Made by a program: the position numbers and the translations under genes
The notes under the pieces: generated by a model
Told to the model about the DNA's origin: nothing
What the model saw: the letters and a program-made list of their open reading frames with translations, nothing else
The model's database searches: none
NCBI GenBank assembly: GCA_037179335.1
Contig: JAKZHN010000018.1
Location: 248,001-312,000, forward strand
Length of the DNA: 64,000 nucleotides
Source of the DNA: Cyclaneusma minus
Taxonomy: Eukaryota > Ascomycota > Leotiomycetes > Marthamycetales > Marthamycetaceae
Direction: 5' to 3'
Part shown: one piece after another, positions 50,321-62,055 of the stretch
Numbering within the stretch: position 1 is the first letter of the stretch
Layout: the number at the start of each line of letters is the position of its first letter

Positions 50321-52184
50321 TAAAAAAATATAGGGAATATATTCGGAAAATGGTTTGCCGCTTAAGAAATATAGGCTTTTAAATTAATATTTTTAAACAC
50401 AAATTCAAAATCATTTGTATTAAATATTTGGGCTTTTATATTATATTAAATGGTATAAAACTAAATTTAAATAAGGTTTTTGCTATTTTAATTTGGAAAT
50501 TATTTATTTATATCCGGGATTTTTGAAAGTTTATAAAATTTGCTAATTTTTATTAGAGATTTATTTAATTTCTTTAAAATAGCCAAGCTATTAAATAATT
50601 TAATTGAAAAACAAATGAAAAAAATATAGGAAAATGCCTAATAAAATGCCTTTAATACATTTAAATAAGTATTTATTTCAAGTTTGATTTTTTCCCTTTT
50701 TAATTATAGCAAATATATAATTTTAAAAATAAATGCTTTAAATTATATTTTAAAAGAAGTATTTTCTTAATATAAAAATAACGGTATTTTGCGCTTTATG
50801 GCTTATTTTTTAAAAATTTATAATCCTGTTAAATACAATTATAAAATTTATAATAAAGAATTCCTGGCTATAATTAAATATTTAAAAAATAAAAAATAAA
50901 AATTTAAAAATTGCTAAAAGAAATTGAAATTTAAATTAATTATAATAATCTGAAATATTTTATAATAATAAAGCAGCTAAATTAAAAATAAATCCGGTAA
51001 TCTAATTTTTTTTTAGTTTTAATTTTAAAATTATTTATAAGCTAGAATTTTAAGCAATTAAACCAAATATATTAAATAGGGTTTTAAAAAACCAATTTTA
51101 TTATACTGGAAATAAAAGGCTATAATATAAATTAAAAATTTTATTTAAAGCTTTGTATAATTTAATAACGGAAAAACTTTATTTGGCCCTAATATTAATT
51201 TTAGATTTTAAAAGGGATCTGGAAAATTTATTAACGAAATTATTAAATAAGCTTATAAAATATAAAATATTGCAATATTAATGCTGGTAATTTTAAAAAA
51301 TAAGAATTTTAGAGCCTGGGTAAAAAAATTATATTTGATTTTTAAAAAATAAATATTTATTTTTTTTACTTTAGAAAGAAGACTTGTATTAAAAGGCTTA
51401 GAAAAAATAGACCCGATATAGATATCTTTTAATATATTTAATTTGGTAATTTAAATTGTTTATAAATATTATTTAATAGCTTTAGCCGGGTATTTAGGAA
51501 AAATTAAAATCTTAGCCAATATTAACCGGTATTATTAATAACTAAAAATATTAAGAAATATAGCCAAATATATTAAAAAATATAAATTTTATAATAAAAT
51601 TAAAGCATTTAAATTTTTATTTTTGAAATATTTACAATTTTTATTAATGCTATTTAAGGCCTAATTAAATATATTTATAAATTATATTATTTTTTTGCCT
51701 AAATGCAAAAACTACGGGTAAATATATTAATATATAGTAATAATAATTTGCAGGCTAATTAAAATAAAATATTTGATTTTTATAAAGGGCTTAAAAGCTA
51801 AAAAATTGGCAAAAGCCTTTTTTTTAGCGAATTTATTATATTTATAATATTTTTAATAATATTATTTTAAATAAAGAAATTTAATTTGTTTTTTAGTTTG
51901 GGAAATATTTATTTAAATAATTTAAAATTAATAATTAAATAAAAAGGCTAAATATATATTTCAAATAGTATTTTTAAAGCTTTATATTAATTATATAAAA
52001 TAATGAAATAAATTGGTTATTTTTGGCAAAATTTGCTTTAAATAACCAAGTTTTTAAAATTATAAAAATTATATTATTTTTTGCAAATTATAAATATTAC
52101 CCTTAAATAAAAATGGATTTTTTTAGCCCTGCCTTTTAAATATATTAGCTATTTAAAAGAAGGGTTTTTATAAAGCAAATATAA

Positions 52185-52192
<8 letters not shown>

Positions 52193-52217
<25 letters not shown>

Positions 52218-52218
52218 A
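52193..52218. repeat. (TA)n microsatellite
   Basis: About 13 TA dinucleotides in element A near its 3' end. Such tracts are expected in RIP-saturated DNA. Confidence 0.8.
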
Positions 52219-53015
52219 AGCCTTGATTTAACAATTTATTAATAAATATAAAAAGAATATAAATTAATATTATTTAAAGGCTTTAATATTTAAAAACGTC
52301 TAATTAATATTTATTGATATTAAAAAAATAAAAAATAAATTATTCTATATAAAACAAAAATAGGCTAAACCCTAGCTAATAAATAAAATTTACCAAAGGG
52401 CATGCAATTTGGAGCTTTTAAAAAATATAATTTGTTTTTTAGTATTTTATATATTTTTCCTTAAGCCAAAGCCAGAATTAAAAGGCTTATCCGGCCAGAA
52501 AAAGATTAATAAAATAAAAAGCAAAAATGTTAAAGGCCGGATATTAAAAAAAAAAAAAACATAAAAAAATGGAAAAATGGAAATTTAATAGCATTTTGGA
52601 TATTTATAATTAGAATTCAAAATTAAATTGAGAATTTATATATTAAATTGAATGGAAAAATTATTGGCCAAGCTAATAGCCAAAAACAAATTTATATAAA
52701 TATAAAAAATATTTATAAGAATGGTATTAGCAATATTTAAATAAGCCTTATAATATAGCATGATTATAATATAATTAACCGCTATAGCATAGCTAATTAA
52801 TATAATATAAACTGCTATAATATAAATTCTTAAAAAGAGAGAAAGGCCACAAAAGAAATTCCTGGTATTTAAAGCTATAATAAAGGGGAAAAGAGTTATA
52901 TAATTTTTATAAATAAAAATACAAATATTTTATAATTAAAAGATTACGAATATTAAAAAATAAAAAATGATTTTTAGCGTTATTTAAAATAAATAGCGAT
53001 TTAAATTGGGAATAT

Positions 53016-53195
53016 TATTATAATACTAATTTAGCCTTAATTTTAAGTATTTATATATAACCTTATATACCCTTAACGCTATAAAGCTTGGCGGCAGCCT
53101 TTATAGCTGCGCGCCAGCGCTGGAGAGCTTTCCTCTCCAGCTTATAACACAAATCTACCCTAACCCCCACCTGCGACCCTTGCCGCGCCGTGATA
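53016..53195 (+). repeat. Element A, 3' LTR
   Basis: The inner half is mutated. The outer half, 53,085-53,195, is the best preserved piece of the block (CCCTAACCCCCACCTGCGAC). It ends GTGATA, followed by the target duplication ATTAT. Confidence 0.85.
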
Positions 53196-53200
53196 ATTAT

Positions 53201-56200
53201 AAACTATCCGGTTAAATAGTTTTAAATAAATATTAATCTACATTATTTTAATAATTTCCTATACATATTAAGCTATTTTTTTAAATAAAACTTTAGCAGC
53301 TTAATATTTAATAGCTATATTTATTATATAAACTACTATTTAATTATCCAGCCAAAGAAAATTAATTGTAATTTTAGCATTAAAATTCAAAAAAAAATTG
53401 AAAATTAATTTTGAATTTTTCTAGTTTTTTTTATTGAATTAATAATATAAATAAAAAAATTAATTTTTTTAAAAAATCTTTTTAATAAAAATTTTATTGG
53501 CTTTATTTAAAATGGCGGCAAGCCATGGAATACTAATATAGCTATATTTAATATAAAAAATTTTAAATTCAATTTTATTTAAATTGGCTATAATACTATA
53601 TTTTTGCTTTTGCGAAAAAGAAAAAAAGATTATAGGTAATTCCATTTGCATTTTATAGCGATTTTTAAGTTGCTTTGAATTATAATATTTTACAAATTAT
53701 TAAATTTAAAATAAAAGCGGTTTATTTTTGCTAAAAGAAAAGAAAGAAATAAAGAAATAAAAGAAAATTAGTCTAAATTAAATAGAAATATTAGCAATTT
53801 TTAAAATACTAAAAGCCTTGCTATTTTTAAAGGAAATTAAATAAGCTTTTTTGGCGTTTTTATTAAATTAAATTCCAGGTATAATATTTTAAAAAGCTTT
53901 AAATTATAATAAACCAGCTATATAAAAATCGGCAGCTTCGCTATTAGGAAAAGATTTTTGGAATATTTTTAAAATATAATAGCCTTTAATAGTAAAAATC
54001 CTTTAAATAAAAACCGATATTTTCTTTTATTTAAAATTAAAAAACAATATATGAACAGCAAATTGTTTATTTAAAATACTTATAGCCAGCTATATATTAA
54101 TTGGTCCAAATTTTTTTATAAAATAAATATTGCTTTTAAATGGATTTAATTTATAATTAATTTTATAATTATAGAAATTTTAATTTGCAAATTTTTAAAT
54201 TGCAGATGTTTTAAAAATTAAAATAAAATAATGCGGGGCTGTTTCTAAGATAATAAAGTAATTAAAATCTAAATTAAAATTATAATTAGAAAATTTATTA
54301 AAAGGTCGGCCAGGGTTTGGCTCAATAAAAGAATTATTTCTATAAATATTTTGCATTATATAAATAATAAGCTTTAAATTATTAAAAAACTCCTTTTTAA
54401 AAATAATATCCAAACTATTATTTATTTTTTTAATATTTATTAAAAAAATATAATATAGTTGCTTAATATCTATTTTGCTGTATTTCCTAGCTATATTTTT
54501 TACTTTATTATAATATTTCTGCCTTTTTTTATTTATATATTTGATAAATTAGCATTTTGGATTTTTACAATTTTTGGTTTTTTTTTTTCAAAATTCCATT
54601 TATCTTTAAAATTGCTATTTTTAATTTTTTTACTTTGGGATTTAATCTTTTTTTGTTTTTCTTTTGAGATCCATTTTTAGAATTATTTTTATTATTATAT
54701 TTTGAATTATAGAAATTCCGGTTATTATAAAATTAATCCAAAAACTGATTTAAAAACCAATTGCAAATATTAATATTAATATAAGATTAATTATTAGCAA
54801 TATTAATTTCTATTTTATTTAAAATAGCGAAATGGATTTGTGCAGCCAATAATTTATATTATAGCTAAAAACAAATCTATAATATATTTAAATTTTAAAA
54901 TATCTTTATAGGCTTTATACAATTAATTTCTAATAATTTTATTATTCTAATAAATAAAATTAAAAATTAGCTGCAAATTTTGAAATTTCTGAAAAAGCAT
55001 GTCCAAATACTCAATTTTGGTCCTGTTTAAATTGTTATTAAATAGCTTAAAAAGCTTTAAATTACTTTATATATTTCATCATTTCAGCCTATTGGCTTTA
55101 ATTTCAAAATTATTTCAAATATATATTGTTATTTTTTAAAAACTATATTTTTTGCGGCTTAAAATCCTATTATAATATTTTGCAGTTTTGTTTTAGCATA
55201 GTAGAAAATGCCTTAATATATTTAATTTTTAAAATATTTATTTTATTATACAAATTATAAAATTTGATAAATTTAATATTTAGAGTTTTTATTAATTTAT
55301 TATTATATTGGTTTTTATTCTAATATCCCTTGCCTATATCCATAATTCTTTTGCTAATTTTAAACTAATTTAAATTTTTATTATAAAATAAATTATTTTT
55401 TAAAAAAAGGCGGACTAAATTTTATTAAGCTAGATTTGGCTAAGCTAAATTTTGCTACATTGTATTTTGCTAAGCAAAATTCTGCTAAGCAAAATTTAAT
55501 TAAATATAAAATAAATTTTGTCAATTATAAAATAAATTTTACTCAATTGGATTTTGCTGGTTTTCAAAATTATATTAAAGCTTATATAATAGAGAATTTT
55601 AAAAAACTATATTTAAAAATAATATAAACTATTCTTACTGCTGCTATTTTTAAAATCAATTTCTATTTAGGGCTTTTAAAAAAAGCATTATATTTAAAAA
55701 GATTGGCTAATAAAAACATAATATTTCTTAAGACTAAAAAACTGCTAAATACTGCTAATTTTAATATTACCGTTTTTTTGCCGCTTTGCTTAATTTTTAA
55801 ATAAATTAGCTATTGCTATTAAAACTGCAATTGCAGCTGCAATAAATAATTTATAAAATTTATATTTAAATTTATATTTGGAATTATATTTGGATTCCAA
55901 GTTTAATACAGCAGATTTTCCAATTTTGATTTTTTTAATATTTGGATTTTTATAAAAACCTTTAATATTTTTTTTGGCAAATTGGCCATTAGTTAAAGGA
56001 AAACGGGCATTACCAAAAAGTTTTTAAAATATTTTAGCAAAAGGGAGATTAGCTATAATGGTTTTATAAATTGCAAAAAAAAGCCTTGCCAATTTATTTT
56101 ATTTTTAAAGGAACTTTTATTTTTATTTTGAATTTTTTAAAAATTATACTCTTATGGCTTTTAAATTTTTTGAAGTATTTGAATTTAAAAAATTCAAAAA

Positions 56201-57214
56201 AAGCTATTAATTTAATAATAAATAGCTTTTTTAAAATACCATTAGCAATTTTTTTTAAAATTGGATTATTTTAATTGGCACCAGCTTTGGCAATTTCCAG
56301 GTTTATAGAATTCTATTTTAATAGCTAATTTATATTGGCAATATTTGCCAATTAAGAAAAAAATCAATATTTAAATAAATTCTATTTTTTTAAAAACATA
56401 ATTGCATTTTTTTTTTCGTATAAGCCTTTTTGAATAAATTATTATCCCATTTTTTAAATACTATTTGGAAGCTTTGCTATTTTTTTATTTTTTTAGCTAT
56501 ATTAATTAAAAAGCATAGAATCTTTTTTATATAAATAATAAATTTATTTTATACAAAATAACTGGAATAGGCATTTTCACATTATTTTAATTTTTTAAAA
56601 AAATATAATATAATGGCGAAAGCGGCTTTTTAAATGGTATAATAATAATATTTAACTATGCATTAAAAGCGCTTTAGAAAAAGTCATTTAGAAAGAAAAA
56701 GAAATCTTAATTTAAATTGCAAAATTAAATAATTTAAATTTGTAAAATACAAATTTAAAACTGCAAATTAATATTCCAGGGAATATTAAAAATAAAAGTA
56801 AGGGAATTTATTAAAATATGAAATTTATTGAAAAAAATCGTATTGCGCAAAAATTAAATAAATATAAATTATACTATATTATTAAATTTGAGCTAAGCGG
56901 GAGTTTAAAGCTTAAATAAATATTTATTACTGCGCATTTGAATTAAAAAAGGCTGCGTAAAATAAATAATAGCTTAAAAAAGCTATAGCTTTAAAATTGC
57001 AAAGTTTTTAAATTTATTAAATAGCTATAATAAATATAATTTTAAGCAAATTTTGAATTTTTAAGCAAAGCTAAAAAAATAAATTTTTAAAAAAGCCTTA
57101 AAAAAATCCAGCGCTTGAATTGCAAATTCTTTATTAGCGCAATAATTTATTGCTGCGAAATTGTTTTTTCTTAAAAAAAATCTTGCTTATTTATATTTAA
57201 AAAACGCTAATTAA
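53201..57214 (-). pseudogene. Internal remains of element D
   Basis: About 4 kb expected to hold gag, protease and integrase of the Copia-like element, read on -. Frames of 60-73 codons (53,469-53,651 and 54,195-54,413 on -; others on +) show no motif I can name with confidence. A small inverted repeat TTTTGCTAAGCAAAA occurs near 55,456-55,470 within near-duplicate units. Confidence 0.4.
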
Positions 57215-57441
57215 TATTAATTTTATTTACAAATAAATAAAAAATAAAATACATAATTGCATATATAATAGCAAGGGTAAATCGGATATTATAGTATATA
57301 ATTGATTATATTTAGGGAAAAAGAGATTGCTGGCGCGGGCATAGGAATAGCTAAAGCTATTCCCAGTTTTGGCGCTAGCACCCGGAGCCCTTAGCCCTCC
57401 GGTGCCGGTGGCCCGTGCGCTAATTGCTGCGGGAATTGATA
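57215..57441 (-). repeat. Element D, right LTR (5' LTR)
   Basis: The outer half (57,328-57,441) keeps CACCCGGAGCCC and CCTCCGGTGCCGGTGGC, while the partner reads TATTTAAAGCCT. The inner half is mutated. The palindrome GGAATAGCTAAAGCTATTCC at 57,344-57,363 is decayed in the left LTR. It is followed by the target duplication AAAAG. Confidence 0.85.
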
Positions 57442-57941
57442 AAAAGCATTGGCAATGCTTTATTGGATTTTTTATCGTTTAATATAATTAAAAAAAAGAT
57501 TTTTGGAAAAAAATAATTAAAATAAAGGGTGTATTAATATAGCAATCTTTTTACAAAAGCTATTAAAGCCGATAAATAAATTAATACTTTTTAATACTTT
57601 TAGTAATTATAAAGAAATTTTTAGCGATTTTAATTAATTGGTAAAATGCTATAATCTTATTGGCAAGGCAAAGCGGTTTTAAAGAATTTTTTAGCGATTT
57701 TAATTAATCTTGCAAATAATTAATATAAATATAGTAATGATAGGGCTTTTTAAAATAAAAATTTTATATCTTCGCATTCAAATTAATTGTAATAATAAAT
57801 AGCTATTTATTTAAACGCTTGCGCTAATTCGGGCTTATAATTTATTAAAAAAAGCGTTTAATTTAATATAATTTAATATAGAACGCTGGTTATAAAAATA
57901 AATAGAATATTGTATTAATTGCTTTTGGTTTTAAATTAAAG

Positions 57942-57980
57942 GCGTCTCCAAATTGTAAATATTTGATTTATAGGAGACGC
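57942..57980. repeat. G+C-rich hairpin island
   Basis: GCGTCTCC (57,942-57,949) and GGAGACGC (57,973-57,980) are perfect complements around a 23-nt AT-rich loop. Unmutated sequence follows to about 58,020 (TAACCCCGTTCTAGC, then CACGTGATCATC). It may be the terminus of an unidentified element. Confidence 0.6.
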
Positions 57981-60420
57981 TAACCCCGTTCTAGCTAAGC
58001 GGAATACCACGTGATCATCTCTATAATAGCCATTGCATTTATTCCTTAATAACTAATCCCGATTTTTTGGATTTGGTTAAGGATTTGGTTAGCAAAAGGA
58101 ATTTTAATTTTAATTTAAAAATTATTATTTTTAAAAAATCGGTAAAGAAATTCTTTTTTTAAAAAGAAATGCAAGAAAAAATTTTAAAAAAATACAAAAG
58201 GGCCAAAAGCAATTTTTGGCAGAAATTTAGGCTTTTATTGCATATAATACTGGTAAAAATATAAAAGAAAATTAATATGGGTTTTAATTTAATATAAATT
58301 TTATTTTATAATTAGAGTTTTTTATATAAATTTTATAGTATTAATTATAATCAATAAAAAATAGAAATTCTATTTTTTTAATTTAATAGAAATATAATAA
58401 TTTAATAAATTTCTATAAAATAATGGCTATTTAGCGGTATTTAAAAAATATATATATATATATAAATATTTAGTATTTTGAAATCGGGTTAATTGAAAAA
58501 TTGAAAGTTTTATTTGCTTAATTATTTTATTTACTTTAATTTTGAAGCAATAGCGTAAATATAAAACGCAATTAAATAATGAATTTTTATTTAATATAAT
58601 TGAATTTCAATTATAATTGCTAATTATATTTAATTTTTAAAACCGTATTTAAAATTATAAATAATAATTATTTAATTTAATATTTTGTATAAAATATATA
58701 AAAAATAGGCTAAATTTAATTATTTTAAAAACAGAATTTAAAAATATTAAAAATTGTATTATTTATATATAAATATTTACAATTTTATATACAAAAGCCG
58801 AATTTTATATTTTTATAATAAAAATTATATTAATTTCAAATAACACAAAATTCGAATAAATTATTTTTTATATTATATAAAAAATCGAATTAAATTATTT
58901 TCAATTTTTCAATTTTTTTTTATTTTTTTTGCAAATATTAATTAATGATAATTATTAGAATTTTTTTTTGGAATTTAATATAAAATTGTAAAAATTAGCT
59001 AAAATTACAAAAAGCATATCCGTTTAAAGCTTATTTTTAGCCGAATAAAGCTATATACTTCTATTATAAAAATTTCTATTTTTTATAAAGCTATTTTTAA
59101 AAATTTCCAAATACTTTTATTTTTATTTTTAACCAATAAATTTAAAAAATATTTCTTTTATATTTAATGGCTGGCATTAATAATATTAAAAAATTCAATT
59201 AAAATATAAATAATTTTTAATGTTTTTTAAGAGCACCGCAGCAAAATATATAGCCTTTATTAATATATGGTTTAATTTACATCGTTATTTTGTTTTAAAT
59301 TAAAACCTAATTTTTAGCTATTATATTAAAAACGTATTTTATAAAAATCCTAGCCATTAATATAAGTATATTTTTTTTACTTGATAAAAACTTTTTACCA
59401 GCTTTACGCTTAAATAGCCCTATTATATTATATAATACCACATAAATTAAATTTTTATAAAAAAATAAAAAGCAATTGCCTAATTCAAAAATCGTTTTTA
59501 GCTTTATTTTTATATTGGAGTTTTTCCAAGCCTTTCAATTTTTTAAAAATGCTTTAAATAGGCCGGTTAGGAAATCTACCAAATCTTTTAATATATAAAC
59601 CCTTATTTATTTAATTTTATAAAAAAAATTATATCCTATATAAAAAGGCTTTTGCAATATTATATTTAGCTAATATATTTGCTTAATTATATTATTTAAA
59701 AAGCTTTAAATTATTTAAAAATGAATTTTTCAATTTATGATATTAGCGTATTTTTATAATTTATTAATTATTAACCGGTTTTTCTTTTAAGCCAAAAAAA
59801 AAGAAAAAATGCGTAAAATAGGCCAAAATATTATTAAAAATAAGGCAAAATTAGCCAATATATTTTTTATATACGCGTAAAAAAATTATATTACAAACTA
59901 TTAAAAAGTTATTTTAAAAATATATAAAAAACAAAAATAATATTCAATTTATTGCCATTGCGCTATTTAATAGCTTTAAAATTTAAAATTTAAAATTTAA
60001 AAAATAAATCGAATTTTCTTTTTTAAAAAGCGTATAAATTTTTTATATTAAATATTGTAATAATTATTTAAAAAAAGATTTTTTAATTTAAAAAAATATT
60101 ATAGCAAAAGCCAATAAAGCGCAAAATTAGCAAATAGCTTTTTGATTTTCTTTTTAAAAAAATTAAAAAGCTATTATTTAATGATTTTTATATTAATTAT
60201 TTCAATTGCGAAAATTAAGCGTGATAGCTTTTTGCAATTGATTATAATTTGGTATAATGAGAAATAGTATTTAAATACTTTAAAGCTATTGTGAAATTTG
60301 ATTTTATACGCAAATTTTGCGCTAATTTAATAATTATAGTTAAAAAAAATTAAATGGCTGGGCAGTAAAATTTCAAAAGTCAATTTTTATATATGCTATT
60401 ATTTCTATATAGCTTTAGCA

Positions 60421-60467
60421 CCCAATTGGGCTTAAGCCGCCTTGGCCATCTATTTAAATTTAAATAG
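60421..60467. repeat. Two palindromes at the right AT boundary
   Basis: CCCAATTGGG at 60,421-60,430 and CTATTTAAATTTAAATAG at 60,450-60,467 are perfect palindromes within the last 50 bp of the AT-rich block. They may be the end of the oldest element or chance in simple sequence. Confidence 0.5.
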
Positions 60468-60475
60468 CATATCTC

Positions 60476-62055
60476 TTTGAATTCTGGCAGCAAAACTTGT
60501 TTAATCCCACACCCTATCAAGTCTTTTGGATTTCGTAACAATATCCTCTCCTTTCTCATCCCCACTCACTCTCTCCCTGGCCCTTACATCCGCCTTCTCC
60601 CAATCCCCAGAATCGACAAGTCGGTGTCGAGTTCAGCATTCATCCCACACCTTCCCCATGCAGCCAGCAGGGTCACCGAGGTGACACGTCACATTTTCGC
60701 TGCCCAATTCCCAGGATTCGAAGACTCTGTCATACCAAACGAGTCATTCGGCATTGGTCTAGCTCAGCTCCCATGTCCCAGCTACAAGCTGAAATACGAA
60801 AGTCATCACTCTCAGTGCACTTTAAGGGAAACGGAAAAAGAAATTCCTGCTGACCTGCACGTGATAGTGAGCCCCACATTTATGGATGGATGAGAAGGGC
60901 GAGGGAAGGGCGGGAATGTCAGTTGTCGAGTCGTAGTACGCGTAACGCTGGTATTTGGCTAACTACGTGATGAGCATTTCAGCACAATTACACAGCAAAG
61001 AGAGTTAACCACATGACCGGAAGGCAGGTTGAGAATCGACAGAGCCCATCCACAATGTTACCAATCCCTCTCTCCAACTGACAGAAAAACAGGATGACAC
61101 AAGTCACAACTCAGAAAAACCCGCTACACGCGCGATAACCAGCTCCCTCTACCTTGGACTCGAGTCCCAGGAGTCAGGGCCAGCTATACCTGTACATCCA
61201 GGGAGTTTTTAAAACATCGCTCGCTCGCTCGTCCGCCCCCAATTGGTCTCCCTCCGTCTGATTCCCCAATTCGTACTCTCCCTCTCCCTCAGCCCCCAGA
61301 TTCATCTCAAACCCTACCAAAATCCAGCCACCCACGGTGGCACAAAGTGCGACAAAGTCCACCCGTTGTACCGAATACCTCTCTTCGGCCAAATTGAAAA
61401 TTCGACAGAAAACAGCCTGTCCCACGGCTATCCGCAGCTCATCCCCAGACACCGTAGGGACCACCAGTTCAATTCATTCAGCTGCTCCAGCATCCCTCCC
61501 CCGGCCTACATACATCCCCCAGACCCCACCTCCCCACATTCAATTCACAAAAGATGATCCCCCACGCAAGCCGTTCCTCGCAACCTCCATTAACAGAGAC
61601 TCTATACGCAAGGATACCCAGGTCAAAAGCTGAATCCCACAGTGGCGGAAGTGGTACAAAAGGGCCCAGACCGGCCCCAGCCCACGCCCTATTCCTATAC
61701 CTCACACCCCAGTTTCCAAGTTCGCCGGTTATGTTTCAGTCCCTCTCACCACCCCTCTCACTACATACTACGGAAGCTCCCGAAACTTCCTAGCTCACCA
61801 CTTCAGCACGATTTCAGTCTCTCCTTTCTACCTCCTTCTCGTGTCCATCCATCATCATCTCCTTCGTTAGGATTCGGATTATTCGACCGCTGCCTAGATG
61901 AGGTTTTGTCAATCGATCAATAGAAACAGGATTGGAAGTTGTCGGGACTTATGGGACACATTGACAAGTAGTTTCGATCTCAGACTGTACTAGATTAAGC
62001 TACCAACGAAACTATTTCCATAAGTACAAACATCCCGCAAACGAACAAATACTGC
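60476..62055. other. Intergenic, no supported gene
   Basis: Normal composition returns at once. A 138-codon frame on + (60,477-60,893) starts at the boundary and has no domain. Overlapping Pro/Ser-rich frames at 61.17-61.92 kb lie on both strands, the mark of composition rather than coding. Confidence 0.5.

Larger units (their letters stand above)
25399..53195 (+). mobile_element. Element A: Ty3/Gypsy-like LTR retrotransposon, inside D
   Basis: 180-bp LTRs (25,399-25,578 and 53,016-53,195) align without a gap at offset 27,617, begin TATTA (from TGTTA) and end TA (from CA). Target duplication ATTAT is at 25,394-25,398 and 53,196-53,200. Both LTRs contain GCTATAAAGC, a probable TATA box. The span includes element B (with C) near its left end and a LINE; without them about 7 kb remains. 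A gag-like Gly/Asn-rich relic (about 42.46-42.58 kb) and a reverse transcriptase relic (50.28 kb), both on +, give the orientation. Confidence 0.8.
22455..57441 (-). mobile_element. Element D: Ty1/Copia-like LTR retrotransposon, outermost of nest
   Basis: Terminal 227-bp direct repeats (22,455-22,681 and 57,215-57,441) align without a gap at a fixed offset of 34,760. They begin TG (TA in the mutated copy) and end TA, from CA. Target duplication AAAAG is at 22,450-22,454 and 57,442-57,446. Removing the nested DNA leaves about 7.2 kb, a normal size. Orientation is -. A pyrimidine run on + just inside the left LTR (22,682-22,698) is a polypurine tract read on -, and a Copia-like reverse transcriptase relic lies next to it at 23.1-23.3 kb. 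The remaining internal part (53,201-57,214) should hold gag, protease and integrase, but only short broken frames survive. Confidence 0.8.
17925..60475. repeat. 42.5-kb RIP-mutated AT-rich block
   Basis: Base composition changes abruptly at about 17,925 and back at about 60,475. In two hand-counted samples (20,341-20,700 and 34,921-35,340) C is 74 of 780 bases on the + strand. No frame longer than 97 codons exists in 42.5 kb, and every retrotransposon relic in it is full of TAA/TAG. Paired LTRs differ almost only by C-to-T and G-to-A. This is the pattern of RIP, the premeiotic defence that mutates duplicated DNA in Pezizomycotina. Short G+C islands inside mark the outer edges of elements. Confidence 0.9.
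57447..60475. other. Unassigned AT-rich right arm
   Basis: The continuation of 17,925-22,449 beyond the insertion of element D. It contains a 19-bp palindrome right after the target duplication (AAAGCATTG / CAATGCTTT), two near-copies of a TTTTAGCGATTTTAATTAAT unit at about 57.62 and 57.69 kb, and a G+C island with a hairpin (57.94-58.02 kb). No coding relic could be identified. Confidence 0.5.

Noticed and set aside
17925..60475. AT-rich block as a mitochondrial insertion or contaminant
   Set aside because: It contains nested LTR elements with target duplications and RIP-type transitions, and no mitochondrial gene or tRNA.
60477..60893. 138-codon frame on + at the right boundary
   Set aside because: No recognisable domain, no promoter or splice context, and it starts at the repeat border.
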